Assembly (NCBI GenBank): GCA_020435335.1
Contig: JAGQZT010000042.1
Location: forward strand, 1-50,838
Length of the DNA stretch: 50,838 nt
Reading direction: 5' to 3'
Source: Flavobacteriales bacterium
GTDB taxonomy: Bacteria > Bacteroidota > Bacteroidia > Flavobacteriales_E > Vicingaceae
Part shown: positions 17,901 through 24,052 of the stretch, piece after piece
Numbering within the stretch: the first letter of the stretch is position 1
Layout: every line of letters starts with the position of its first letter
The notes under the pieces: model-generated
What the model was told of the DNA's origin: nothing
The model's input: the letters and a program-made list of their open reading frames with translations, nothing else
Database searches by the model: none
Translations under genes and position numbers: made by a program

Positions 17901-19408
17901 TTTGTGCCGGGGCATATACCTTAGTTATTACCGATTCCACAGGATGTCAGGCTAACTTTGCCTATCCGTTAAGCAACATTGCAGGACCTGTACCGAACAC
18001 AACCGTAACAAACGTTAGCTGTAACGGCGATTGCAACGGAGCCATTTCTGCTGCTCCGTCCGGAGGTACTGCTCCGTATGCTTACTTCTGGAATCCGTCA
18101 GGGGATACAACCAACAGCATAAGCGGTCTTTGTGCCGGACAATATTCTCTGAATGTAACAGATGCCAATGGCTGTGTCGGTGTTGCCATCGATAGTGTTA
18201 CTCAACCGGATGTATTGTTGGCCAACATTAATTCATCCAACGTAAGTTGTAATGCATCCTGCGACGGTTGGGCCGTTTCAAACACTTTGGGTGGAACTGC
18301 GCCATTCTCGTACAACTGGACACCAGGCAATTTACCTCAGGATTCCATTACAAACTTATGCCCTGGAACCTATTATGTGACCGTTACCGACAGTAACAAC
18401 TGTATCGTTAATGACAGTGTAACGATCATCGCGCCAAGCACCATTACCGTAACCAACGCAACAACAAGTGTTTCCTGTTCTTCTGCCTGTGACGGAGCTG
18501 CTACCGTAACACCTGCCGGTGGTGTAGGTCCGTATACTTACCAATGGAACGGAAATACAGCGCCGGGGCAAACCAACACGTTGAACAACCTCTGCTTCGG
18601 CAACAACATTGTGGTAATCATCGATCAGAACGGATGTAGTATTATCGATACGGTTGCTATCGGTGCCATCGACACCGTAATTGCCGATGCCGGTCCGGAC
18701 ACCACCATTTGTCTGGGTGACTTTGTTCAGCTGAAGGGCGTTCCGACAGGAATCTTTACCAGTGTAGAATGGTTTGTGTTGCCGGGCATGTTCTCCATCG
18801 GAACAACCGACACCTTGACTTTCACCCCTACTGCTACAGGAACCATTTGCTTCGTATATCAGGTAAACGGACCGTGTATTGCAACCGATACGGTTTGCAT
18901 CACTGTGGAAGCCTTGCCGATCATTGATGCCGGACCGAATGTATCCATCATCGAGGGTGGTAGTACAACATTGAGCGCCAGTGGCGGAAGCAACTACACC
19001 TGGACCCCGGGAAGCACTTTAAGTGATTCTACCATTGCCAATCCGGTGGCTACTCCGACTCAAACAACGACCTATTATGTAACCGGTTATTCTCCGAATG
19101 GTTGTCCGGCTACCGATAGCGTAACCGTAACCGTACTTCCGACCGTTAAATTCCCGGATGGTATTTCACCAAATGGCGACGGTAAAAACGATGTATGGAT
19201 CATTGATTTCATTGAGCAATTCCCGAACAACGTGGTTGAGATTTACAACCGTTGGGGCGAGCTGCTCTTCCACGCCGACGGCTATCAACAAGATTGGGAT
19301 GGAACTTACAATGGAGAACCGTTACCTGTGGGAACTTATTATTATGTAATTGAATTAAACGAAGAAGGTTACGAACCATATACAGGGCCTATAACCGTGT
19401 TAAGGTAA
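8936..19408 (+). CDS. Giant SprB-repeat surface protein with type-B T9SS sorting domain
   Basis: About 3490 residues. ATG 8936 (or 8942) is preferred over the upstream TTG 8897 because the signal peptide then begins MGLRKSALLFALANLFLLS and ends SSVFA before GDFYWVG. After an N-terminal beta-rich domain of about 270 residues come 38 SprB-type repeats (about 9745-18660), mean 78 residues. Each has a CxxxCDG opening, an SYSW-like strand, LCAG or LCPG, and TDxNGC. Two Ig/PKD-like domains follow (GPDTTICLGD and GPNVSIIEGG). The end is a gliding-motility-type sorting domain: SPNGDGKNDVW, IYNRWGELLF, WDGTYNG, PVGTYYYVI and a terminal VLR. SprB proteins are exported by the type IX system and serve as mobile adhesins in gliding bacteria, but motility is not shown here. 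The PorP/SprF partner follows. Codon choice resembles the neighbours. Assembly errors in such repeats are possible. Confidence 0.95.
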   Translation: MLMGLRKSALLFALANLFLLSSVFAGDFYWVGNSGNWNDPMHWSSTSGGVGGSGVPSASDNIFIDQQSFTTANPVILINGNVAFQNLTISKNVIPFELNSSNPVNVDVYGEISIRAVTFTNNISGVINLKSSSSSVKQMNFGTWNWKADFNFQGEGKYAINSPILLPENTFTFTKGEIDLNQNDIVCKDFKATSSFKKKLNATNSDILTYNSWDAKSSKFTFNYSQARLYNLNNDPNAVNKDGASYQVMQSAKSPSNKAISSIVIADDTVSCGNNCDGMLYIDTVVTTCPPYTVTNWVGASGGPPWGDTITGLCPGSYTAVVQDGCLALFGQAANVLGHPPIVPISEIITQPTCKGNCDGSISVTVIGASYATWTFTWNPVGGVVNTAFTTTSYSSLCTGNYTLQAQDGHGCDTTFNYIVPEPDSVYANVTVVDINCNGDCTGSATSNPTGGTPGYSYSWTPATGNPAVDTAQTFPNLCAGINYSVTVTDANGCFNDTTIQVTEPPAIVLDTVTTNVTCGGACDGTITVTVLGGGTPNFSHHWSNGQINNGLVGMISSLCPGNYTDTVRDGNGCDTIISFTITEPSILTTSTVPVDVTCNGACNGMATTFPVGGAGGYTYSWSCGPSTFDSITGLCPTPQCIVTVTDANNCTVQDTFSINEPPVLVVNPSSTNISCPGFCDGTATASPTGGTGNPAVDFTYVWTGPGGPYNTQSIASLCPGTYILTVTDSFGCQAIDSVTITEPLPITLTMSSTDESCAGSCDGTASVSISGGTGNPAVDFTYVWTSIPAGQVGPGQGTDSIFNLCAGTYIVNVTDSSGCPASAQVTVNPQTPIVDNLVTTNLSCNGICNGTATVSPTGGIPPYTVSWNGGLPVVVPNGGFDTEVGLCAGANTVTIIDNNGCPLVVNFNISEPPALTTNTNITDVTCFGACDGTAITVPGGGTAPYTFVWNSIPAGAPFPIIGDSVSSLCAGTYYVQITDDSLCTLNDTITIIEPNQILPNPQFTDVTCNGANNGSALSLPTGGVPPYSWVWTGPGGPYNSQAIGPLSAGQYIVTVTDSNGCTGVDTINLTNPPVLTVSASATAASCGTVCDGTALATPNGGTAPYSYSWNTVPPQTNQSATGLCAGTYTVTVIDSNGCTAQDTTTINNLITITINPSVINISCNGICDGMATAIPSGGVNPYTYQWSNGDQTQTADSLCPGWVFVTVTDSNGCASTDSINMPVAPPVLVPNSTIVQPISCNGVCDGMVASAPSGGTPPYTVVWSLPNGIDTNNVCAGTVVVTVTDSANCSQSDTIYMIEPDTISPNATIVDIQCNGDTTGSITLNPTGGTPGYTYVWVPNVSTTNSASNLPAGTYTVTITDTAGCSRTDNYIITEPPALSTTPISRDISCNGACDGMAAVIVGGGTPPYTYSWAPNGQTNDSIFNLCPPFLTNTVTVIDSNGCISSQTITITQPLPLLANVTGTPIGCSSVCDGTAISNPTGGTGPYQFQWSANAAPNPLNGQSISNLCADTFTVTVTDSKGCTDQGTYIVTEPTALAVTLDSTNVTCNGANDGTATATPTGGTPPYSYSWVGGCLAAPDTNASISGLCPGVYTVTVTDSANCIFVGSVIITEPTLIDDNEVVVGANCGVCDGSIVVFPSGGTPGYNHSWSNGATTPNNPNLCAGFYTDTITDANGCVALFTIGVSNPTGPSGVTPTVNDATCYGACDGSINVIPIGGTPAYSYSWSSIPPGGPYANDSTITGLCAGTYNLTVTDALNCILATTLVVGQTDSITANETFTNASCSGTCDGTASVTPTGGTGPFTYLWSHNGSTASSASGLCAGPVSVTITDNNGCTKVVNFNITAPNALSISSSATDALCNGTCDGTATATPAGGTAPYQYQWNDPLAQTTQTATGLCAGTYIVTVTDFNGCSGNDTVTVNDPTLIDDNEIVTDATCGVCDGSITLAPTGGVGPYQFNWPTIGATTATVNALCAGSYPVDITDNNGCTQSFLIAVSNPNGPGVNVSSTNASCNGVCDGSATATATSGPAPYQYLWAPGGQTTSSVNGLCAGNYTVQVTDANGCITVMPVTIIDNNAISATVTKVDATCNGNCDGFAQVIPNGGVPPYSYSWVGGPATGQTVSGVGGLCAGNYTVTITDALGCSHVENITINESNVLTVSTSGIAANCNGSCDGQATATPAGGTAPYTYSWSTGATTPTITALCAGSYTVTVTDINGCSATGNIMIGDGIAITANITTVDATCGACDGSATATAGGGSGAPYGYSWSPLGQTTPSVNNLCPGAYNLTITDNLGCTELFTVLINNANGPTLSTLADSVTCFGSCDGLAYTSVLAGNPNYLFQWDDPALQTTDSASGLCAGLYTVVVQDALGCISVDSVTVPTPQEILANATTTNPTCPGACDGTATVNPSGGVGSFTVQWGASAGNQNTPTATGLCAGTHLVTITDSKGCTKVDSVTITDPSSLSITASATSATCNGSCDGTAVATVSGGTPGYLYSWNSVPSQPNALATGLCPGSYTVTVTDANGCSDTASVVVPNPTGLTTISTPTSPTCNGVCDGSITTTPNGGVAPYSYLWSNGDTSQTTSSTLCAGTYNVIVIDANNCTAYDTITLTPAPMLNDSTVVNGPTCGLCDGSATSTPTGGVGPFDFTWTDPLNPLPPLQTDLGVASSTIVGLCAGTYDLEITDLGTGCTYTYTIIVNSVNGPTLLTSATDETCTNACNGTTTVSASGGTAPYTYSWSPTGPPTDTNQTATGLCAGTYTVTVTDANNCISSDTITVNPSNGLNLAISSIVPETCFGNCDASATVVTGAGSPPFTYTWNPTGQITPTATGLCVGNYMVVVTDSSNCMDSISANVTGPNILTVTASINTPISCNNSNDGVAIANVAGGTAGYSYVWNTVPAQTSQMATGLGAGTYIVTVTDANGCTAMDTVTLTEPSAILANETLTFPNCNLCDGSISVAPTGGVGPYTYLWTTPSAPPSPQPVTATINNLCAGAYTLVITDSTGCQANFAYPLSNIAGPVPNTTVTNVSCNGDCNGAISAAPSGGTAPYAYFWNPSGDTTNSISGLCAGQYSLNVTDANGCVGVAIDSVTQPDVLLANINSSNVSCNASCDGWAVSNTLGGTAPFSYNWTPGNLPQDSITNLCPGTYYVTVTDSNNCIVNDSVTIIAPSTITVTNATTSVSCSSACDGAATVTPAGGVGPYTYQWNGNTAPGQTNTLNNLCFGNNIVVIIDQNGCSIIDTVAIGAIDTVIADAGPDTTICLGDFVQLKGVPTGIFTSVEWFVLPGMFSIGTTDTLTFTPTATGTICFVYQVNGPCIATDTVCITVEALPIIDAGPNVSIIEGGSTTLSASGGSNYTWTPGSTLSDSTIANPVATPTQTTTYYVTGYSPNGCPATDSVTVTVLPTVKFPDGISPNGDGKNDVWIIDFIEQFPNNVVEIYNRWGELLFHADGYQQDWDGTYNGEPLPVGTYYYVIELNEEGYEPYTGPITVLR
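9745..18660 (+). repeat. Array of 38 in-frame SprB-type repeats
   Basis: Counted by the opening CxxxC(D/N)G or its variants, there are 38 units averaging about 235 bases. Units 18, 22, 26, 31 and 35 open with a shortened CxxC (CGVCDG, CGVCDG, CGACDG, CGLCDG, CNLCDG) at about 13820, 14747, 15662, 16814 and 17777. Each of these five ends in an N-x-x-GP junction instead of the usual TEP. Units 10, 14, 17 and 34 lack the second cysteine. Units 1-17 contain no short variant. The copies have diverged at DNA level, so this is an old protein-level repeat. Confidence 0.9.
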
Positions 19409-19412
19409 CATA

Positions 19413-20336
19413 ATGAAAAAGGTATTTGTCATATTATTCCTGCTGGTTGGCGGAAGTGCGCTATTCGCGCAACAACTCCCCCATTTTAGCCAGTACTATC
19501 TGAACGACTTCCTGATCAATCCTGCCGTTGCAGGAAGCAGAGGGTATTTCGAAGGTGTTTCGACCCACCGTTATCAATGGGAAGGTATCACGGATGCCCC
19601 GAGAACCTACACCCTGAGTGTACACGGACCTTCTAAAAACCGTAAAATGGGCTTTGGCGGCTATGTGTTTACCGACAATGTCGGACCGACCCGAAGAACC
19701 GGTTTTAGCGCTTCTTATGCTTATCACGTACGATTGAATGACAAATTAAAATTAGGCCTGGGACTGAATTTTGGTATCCTGCAGTTCATGATCGACGGAT
19801 CAAAGATCACTTTACGTGATGCCAATGATGCCATCATTACAACAGGCGTGCAATCGACCCTGGTACCTGATGCCGGATTCGGAACTTATTTGTATCACGA
19901 CAATTATTATTTCGGGTTTTCTGCTCCCCAGTTGCTGAATATGAAAGTTAATTTCTTCGACAACGGGCAAAACCCCACCGGAACTTTACCTTCCCACTTT
20001 TTTGCTACGGCTGGTTACAAATTCCGGCAAATTGAGGACTTCATCTTCGAACCGATTGTGTTCGTGAAATATGTTAAACCGGCTCCGGTACAATTTGAAG
20101 GAACATTACGCATCACCTACAAAGATCAGGTCTGGGTTTCGGGAACATACCGCGACAAAGATGCCATGGCCATTGCTGTCGGTTACGTTATCAACAACAG
20201 CTTTACCATTGCTTATGCCTACGACTTCACAACAACGAACCTGAAGAACTACAACGACGGAACACACGAACTTTGTGTAGGAGCCCGCTTTTACCGATCC
20301 ACAAAAAAGGAAAAAGCTACTCCGAAAATTGAGTGA
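19413..20336 (+). CDS. PorP/SprF family type IX secretion membrane protein
   Basis: A 307-residue outer-membrane beta-barrel with a signal peptide (cleaved after LFAQ). It opens with the family hallmark LPHFSQYYLNDFLINPAVAGSRGY, and further typical segments are YQWEGITDAPRTYTLSVHGP and KMGFGGYVFTDNVGP. PorP/SprF proteins are encoded directly after large T9SS cargo with type-B sorting domains and are needed for secretion or surface attachment of that cargo (shown for SprF with SprB in Flavobacterium johnsoniae). Here the ATG lies 4 bases after the cargo stop codon, so co-translation and a dedicated pairing are very likely. The C-terminus is basic (KKEKATPKIE). Confidence 0.95.
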   Translation: MKKVFVILFLLVGGSALFAQQLPHFSQYYLNDFLINPAVAGSRGYFEGVSTHRYQWEGITDAPRTYTLSVHGPSKNRKMGFGGYVFTDNVGPTRRTGFSASYAYHVRLNDKLKLGLGLNFGILQFMIDGSKITLRDANDAIITTGVQSTLVPDAGFGTYLYHDNYYFGFSAPQLLNMKVNFFDNGQNPTGTLPSHFFATAGYKFRQIEDFIFEPIVFVKYVKPAPVQFEGTLRITYKDQVWVSGTYRDKDAMAIAVGYVINNSFTIAYAYDFTTTNLKNYNDGTHELCVGARFYRSTKKEKATPKIE

Positions 20337-20337
20337 G

Positions 20338-23300
20338 CTAGAAGAATGCCCTCACCTGTACCCCACCGGTATGAATTACCGGAGAGTTATCTGATACCCT
20401 TCCATTATAGTTAATGCTGAGCTGCATGTGCTGCGATAAGTTTTGCTGGTAGTTCATTTCCCAGGTCATGTTCGTACCCTGCTGAAGCCCCTCCATCATT
20501 TCATAAGCCAGAGCCGTGTTGTTGGTTTCGGTAAATTGATTGTCGATAAAATTGAACATGGCCCTGAAACTTCCTTTCGCCGCGACATTATAACGAAGTT
20601 CCGTTCCTACCGTTTGGCTGGTCAGTTCCTCTCCTCCGTAATAATCCACATTGTTCTTAACCTCAAAGTTATAGTAGATACTGGCTCTGAATTTAACGCC
20701 CGGCTGGATCGTGAATTTTGGTTCGGCCTCGTAGGAAGTAATGTTATAATTCCGGTTACTGAAAAATTGGGATTCGTTTGATTTTTCGCCATTGCCGCCG
20801 AGTACGGTTAAAGAATAAACCCGGGTAATGTTCCAGCGCGTTTTCAGTACCCGGTTCACATCGATCCTGGATTCAATGCCATTGGTCAGCAGGGAACGGC
20901 TCCGGTTTTCCTGATAAGTAAAATCGGCTCCAAACTTGGTTCCTGTACGATTGAAATAGAAGGTGTTCAGAAAACCCAGGTTTAAAGTCACCAGATTGCT
21001 GTCGGCAACAGACGTGATGAACGGGTTATAATACTCCTGCTTTTGGGAAACCTTCCGGCTGATCCGGTAGTTCGTGCGATCGGAGAAGCGGGAGATGAAT
21101 TTTCGTACCCCTTTTTTTGTTGCCCATTGGGCTTCCGGACGTAAAAAGAAACCCTGGTTAAACTGATTGGAATAGGTACGAACATAATCGTTCGTTGGTG
21201 TGAATATCTTGATGAAGTTGGCCTGATCCTGAAAAGCCGCTATTTCGAATTCATTCAGATCCTTCACTCCGTTTCCGTTCAGATCGCCGATATAGGCGTG
21301 TGTTCCCTGCCCGGGCTGAACTTCAACATAAGAGAATTCCTTCTTAACTCCCAGACCTGTTCCTACTTCGTAATACGTGTTGGAGGTAACAGCACTTTTC
21401 AAAAACTTCGACACATATTCAACCCGGGCCAGCACGTTTTCTTCGGGTTGAAGCGTGGTGAGCGTTGTTGAAACGATATCGAGCTTCCGGTAAACGAACC
21501 TTGTTCTGAATTTATGATTCGGATTTTTCAGGAGGCCGAGAGCCAGGGAAACATCTTCGGCCAATGTTTTGCCGGAAAAATCGTTACCCAAAGGAGCGTT
21601 ATCTTCGCGCTGTTTGTAGCTGACCAGAAACGTGTTGGTTGTCCCTTCGGCATTCCGGACAAAGACTTCCCATAACCTGAAATCAAAGCTGCTGGCCTGC
21701 AAAGAATCGGACTGGCTATTGATAAAGAATTTATTTTGTTCCGATTCTTCACCAACCCCCACTTCGAACCAGTTCATGGTTTTCAGAAATGTTCCTTTAT
21801 GCTTCAAATATTCCGTGTTGTTCAATCCTTCCGTTTTCAGGAAGCTTCCCGTACCATCCAACCGAAACCCTTTCCAATTGTAATTCGCGGAAACCGCATT
21901 TCGAACTCCGTCATAAAGCCCTTCGTTTTTCATCACATCCACATCATACTCGATATCGGAAACCTTATTTTTTTCGAACCCGACAAACGCGCTGGCAATA
22001 TGCTGGTTCACGCCGAGTGTGGTGTTGCTGCTTCCTGTCCAGATCGGATTAATGTTCCAGTCGCGCTCAAACTCCACCGACCTGAAACGCTGGATGGGCG
22101 TAAAATACTGATCGACAAATTCGTAACCGGTACCCACTTTAAACTTCCAGGGAATTTCATCCTGACTAAGCCTGAGCTTATTAACCGTATTCACCTTGAG
22201 TGCATAGCCCACATCATCCCGGCTATCTTTATCGGAAAACGTATTGATGTCGTTATTCGAAACAGCACCTTCCCAACTTACATACGAATCTTTGGTGTAA
22301 TTATACTGGCCTCCGAAAGTGGCCATTTGAGTTGTTTTCGGAGCAATTAATAAGATAACCGGTTCATATTCACCCTGAGGCACACCGGCAACTGGTGGCA
22401 ACCACTGATAGACCTTACCATTGGCGGTACTTTGAATTTGCACGTAATTTCCCCGATTGGGCCCAAGGTAGGTAAATCCCAGCTGATAACGGGCACTATC
22501 CGGGTTGGTAGAGTAAATAAACACTGAATCGTATCCCAATGTATCGGTCATTTTGTATAAAACGATGTTTTCGGAAAAATCGACCACATTGACATTGGGT
22601 ACAATGGCCTGTTGGAGGCTGTCACCGATTTCCGAAAGGAGCAGCTTATCTTCATCACTGAGATCCTGTTGCAGTGGCTGATTCCGGGAATCCTGCTCGG
22701 AATAAACATTGATCCGGAGCTTAAGCTTTTCACTTTCGTAGTCGTTGCCAAAATGAACCAGCGACCGCGTATAATTTTTATCCGAATACTGAAATTCGGC
22801 AACAATCCTGGAATTATTGGTAATTAACTGATTGGTGGTAAAAGTCAGTTCGGCGGTATTGTAATCGATGATGTAATCGAACTCATTCCCTCGTTTCAGG
22901 AGCTTACCATCAACATAGATTTTTTCGGTACCTGAAAGTACCACAATAAAAGTTTCATTGTCTGCGCCTTTCAACCGATAAGGTCCCTGGTTCCCTTCAA
23001 CACCCTGAACTTTGTTTCGTGCAAACTTCCCTTTGGATATGGCAGCGCTGATTTTGGGCGACATAAAACGGCTTTGGTTTTTGTCTAGCGGAATCTTCAT
23101 TTCATAACTCCCTCCCTTCACTTTCTTGTTGAAATTCATAAAATAGCTCTCGGGCCTTTCCATGTAAAAATCTCCGGCCGTTAATTTCCAGTTGTCGCTG
23201 AAAAGCTGGATAAATACCCGGTCAAATTCCTGCAATTGTTGCGTATTCCCTTCGGCCTGAATCGGAATATTGTCGTCCGAAATACTGGCCAGCATACTCA

Positions 23301-23817
23301 CATTATTACTTAATTTACCCGAAAGCTGAAGGTTAAGACTCGAATTAACGGAAAGATCCTGATTATTTCCGAATGAGACACCCCTTGAAATACTTCCGCT
23401 TTTATTTAATCCATTCAGGTAAAAGATATCGTCGTTGGGAGCCGTGTATTCGTAGAAAAATGGATTTTTTTCCGTTTTGGCCGACTTCGTGACCTGATCC
23501 AATTCCTTATGCTGAAAAGGAGCATCGAAAGCATAGGGAAAAACCCGGTATGTGATTGATATGGATTGATTTAACAATTCCGTATCCAGGAGGATCAGTT
23601 GGCTTTTTGCATAATCAATCGTATAAGAACCCACATCCAGCGGACTATTCCCCAAAAACACGATTTCAGAGCCCGGAATCATACTTAAACTATCCAACTG
23701 AAGCGTATCCTTCGTTAAGGTGAGTTCTTGTCTTTTTAAATTATTAACCCTCTGTGAATAAGATAATTGACTCAAAACAAGAGTAAGGATAACCACTATG
23801 TAATTCGTTGTTTTCAA
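20338..23817 (-). CDS. Large putative outer-membrane beta-barrel protein, function unknown
   Basis: An 1159-residue protein with a signal peptide (cleavage after QLSYS-Q, about residue 21). The first part carries strand-turn motifs with the pattern Y-x-I-D-Y-x-x-(A/S)-x-L near residue 68 and again at about 320 (FDYIIDYNTAELTF), a pattern I associate with SprA-like and other surface assembly proteins. The region SISRGVSFGNNQDLSVNSSL to LTAGDFYMERPESYF looks like barrel strands, and long alternating hydrophobic/aromatic strands continue to the C-terminal Phe-Phe. A perfect EF-hand-type calcium loop starts at D845 (DLNGNGVKDLNE). It ends one base from the convergent PorP gene. I do not recognise the family and no function is assigned; a T9SS link is only suggested by position. 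Confidence 0.7.
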   Translation of the reverse strand: MKTTNYIVVILTLVLSQLSYSQRVNNLKRQELTLTKDTLQLDSLSMIPGSEIVFLGNSPLDVGSYTIDYAKSQLILLDTELLNQSISITYRVFPYAFDAPFQHKELDQVTKSAKTEKNPFFYEYTAPNDDIFYLNGLNKSGSISRGVSFGNNQDLSVNSSLNLQLSGKLSNNVSMLASISDDNIPIQAEGNTQQLQEFDRVFIQLFSDNWKLTAGDFYMERPESYFMNFNKKVKGGSYEMKIPLDKNQSRFMSPKISAAISKGKFARNKVQGVEGNQGPYRLKGADNETFIVVLSGTEKIYVDGKLLKRGNEFDYIIDYNTAELTFTTNQLITNNSRIVAEFQYSDKNYTRSLVHFGNDYESEKLKLRINVYSEQDSRNQPLQQDLSDEDKLLLSEIGDSLQQAIVPNVNVVDFSENIVLYKMTDTLGYDSVFIYSTNPDSARYQLGFTYLGPNRGNYVQIQSTANGKVYQWLPPVAGVPQGEYEPVILLIAPKTTQMATFGGQYNYTKDSYVSWEGAVSNNDINTFSDKDSRDDVGYALKVNTVNKLRLSQDEIPWKFKVGTGYEFVDQYFTPIQRFRSVEFERDWNINPIWTGSSNTTLGVNQHIASAFVGFEKNKVSDIEYDVDVMKNEGLYDGVRNAVSANYNWKGFRLDGTGSFLKTEGLNNTEYLKHKGTFLKTMNWFEVGVGEESEQNKFFINSQSDSLQASSFDFRLWEVFVRNAEGTTNTFLVSYKQREDNAPLGNDFSGKTLAEDVSLALGLLKNPNHKFRTRFVYRKLDIVSTTLTTLQPEENVLARVEYVSKFLKSAVTSNTYYEVGTGLGVKKEFSYVEVQPGQGTHAYIGDLNGNGVKDLNEFEIAAFQDQANFIKIFTPTNDYVRTYSNQFNQGFFLRPEAQWATKKGVRKFISRFSDRTNYRISRKVSQKQEYYNPFITSVADSNLVTLNLGFLNTFYFNRTGTKFGADFTYQENRSRSLLTNGIESRIDVNRVLKTRWNITRVYSLTVLGGNGEKSNESQFFSNRNYNITSYEAEPKFTIQPGVKFRASIYYNFEVKNNVDYYGGEELTSQTVGTELRYNVAAKGSFRAMFNFIDNQFTETNNTALAYEMMEGLQQGTNMTWEMNYQQNLSQHMQLSINYNGRVSDNSPVIHTGGVQVRAFF

Positions 23818-24014
23818 TTACAAAAACCAAAAGGCCATAACTAACAAAGATACGATTTGTTAAAATGCTTTATTAGAACAGAAAAACAGAATAATTATTG
23901 ATCACAAAGGCAGGGATTTTATAACACAATCATCAATATCCCTTTCAATCATAAATTAATCACAAAAAAATAGCACTTTAAACAAGTTTAGTTAGGATAT
24001 TTTGAGGTAATAGT

Positions 24015-24022
24015 TATATTTG
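24015..24022 (+). promoter_or_regulatory. Candidate -7 element (TATATTTG)
   Basis: An exact TAnnTTTG match 30 bases before the ATG of the oligopeptide-binding protein gene, in the AT-rich 235-base divergent gap. No TTG is present at 17-23 bases upstream, so only half of the promoter is seen. The rest of the gap (23818-24014) holds no gene. Confidence 0.45.
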
Positions 24023-24052
24023 TATTTGGATTAAAAAGTTTTATCATACAAT

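Noticed and set aside
9745..18660. Regular repeats of about 235 bases as a possible CRISPR or satellite array
   Set aside because: They lie in one open frame, differ mainly at third codon positions and encode the SprB-type protein repeat. There are no short identical repeats with unique spacers.
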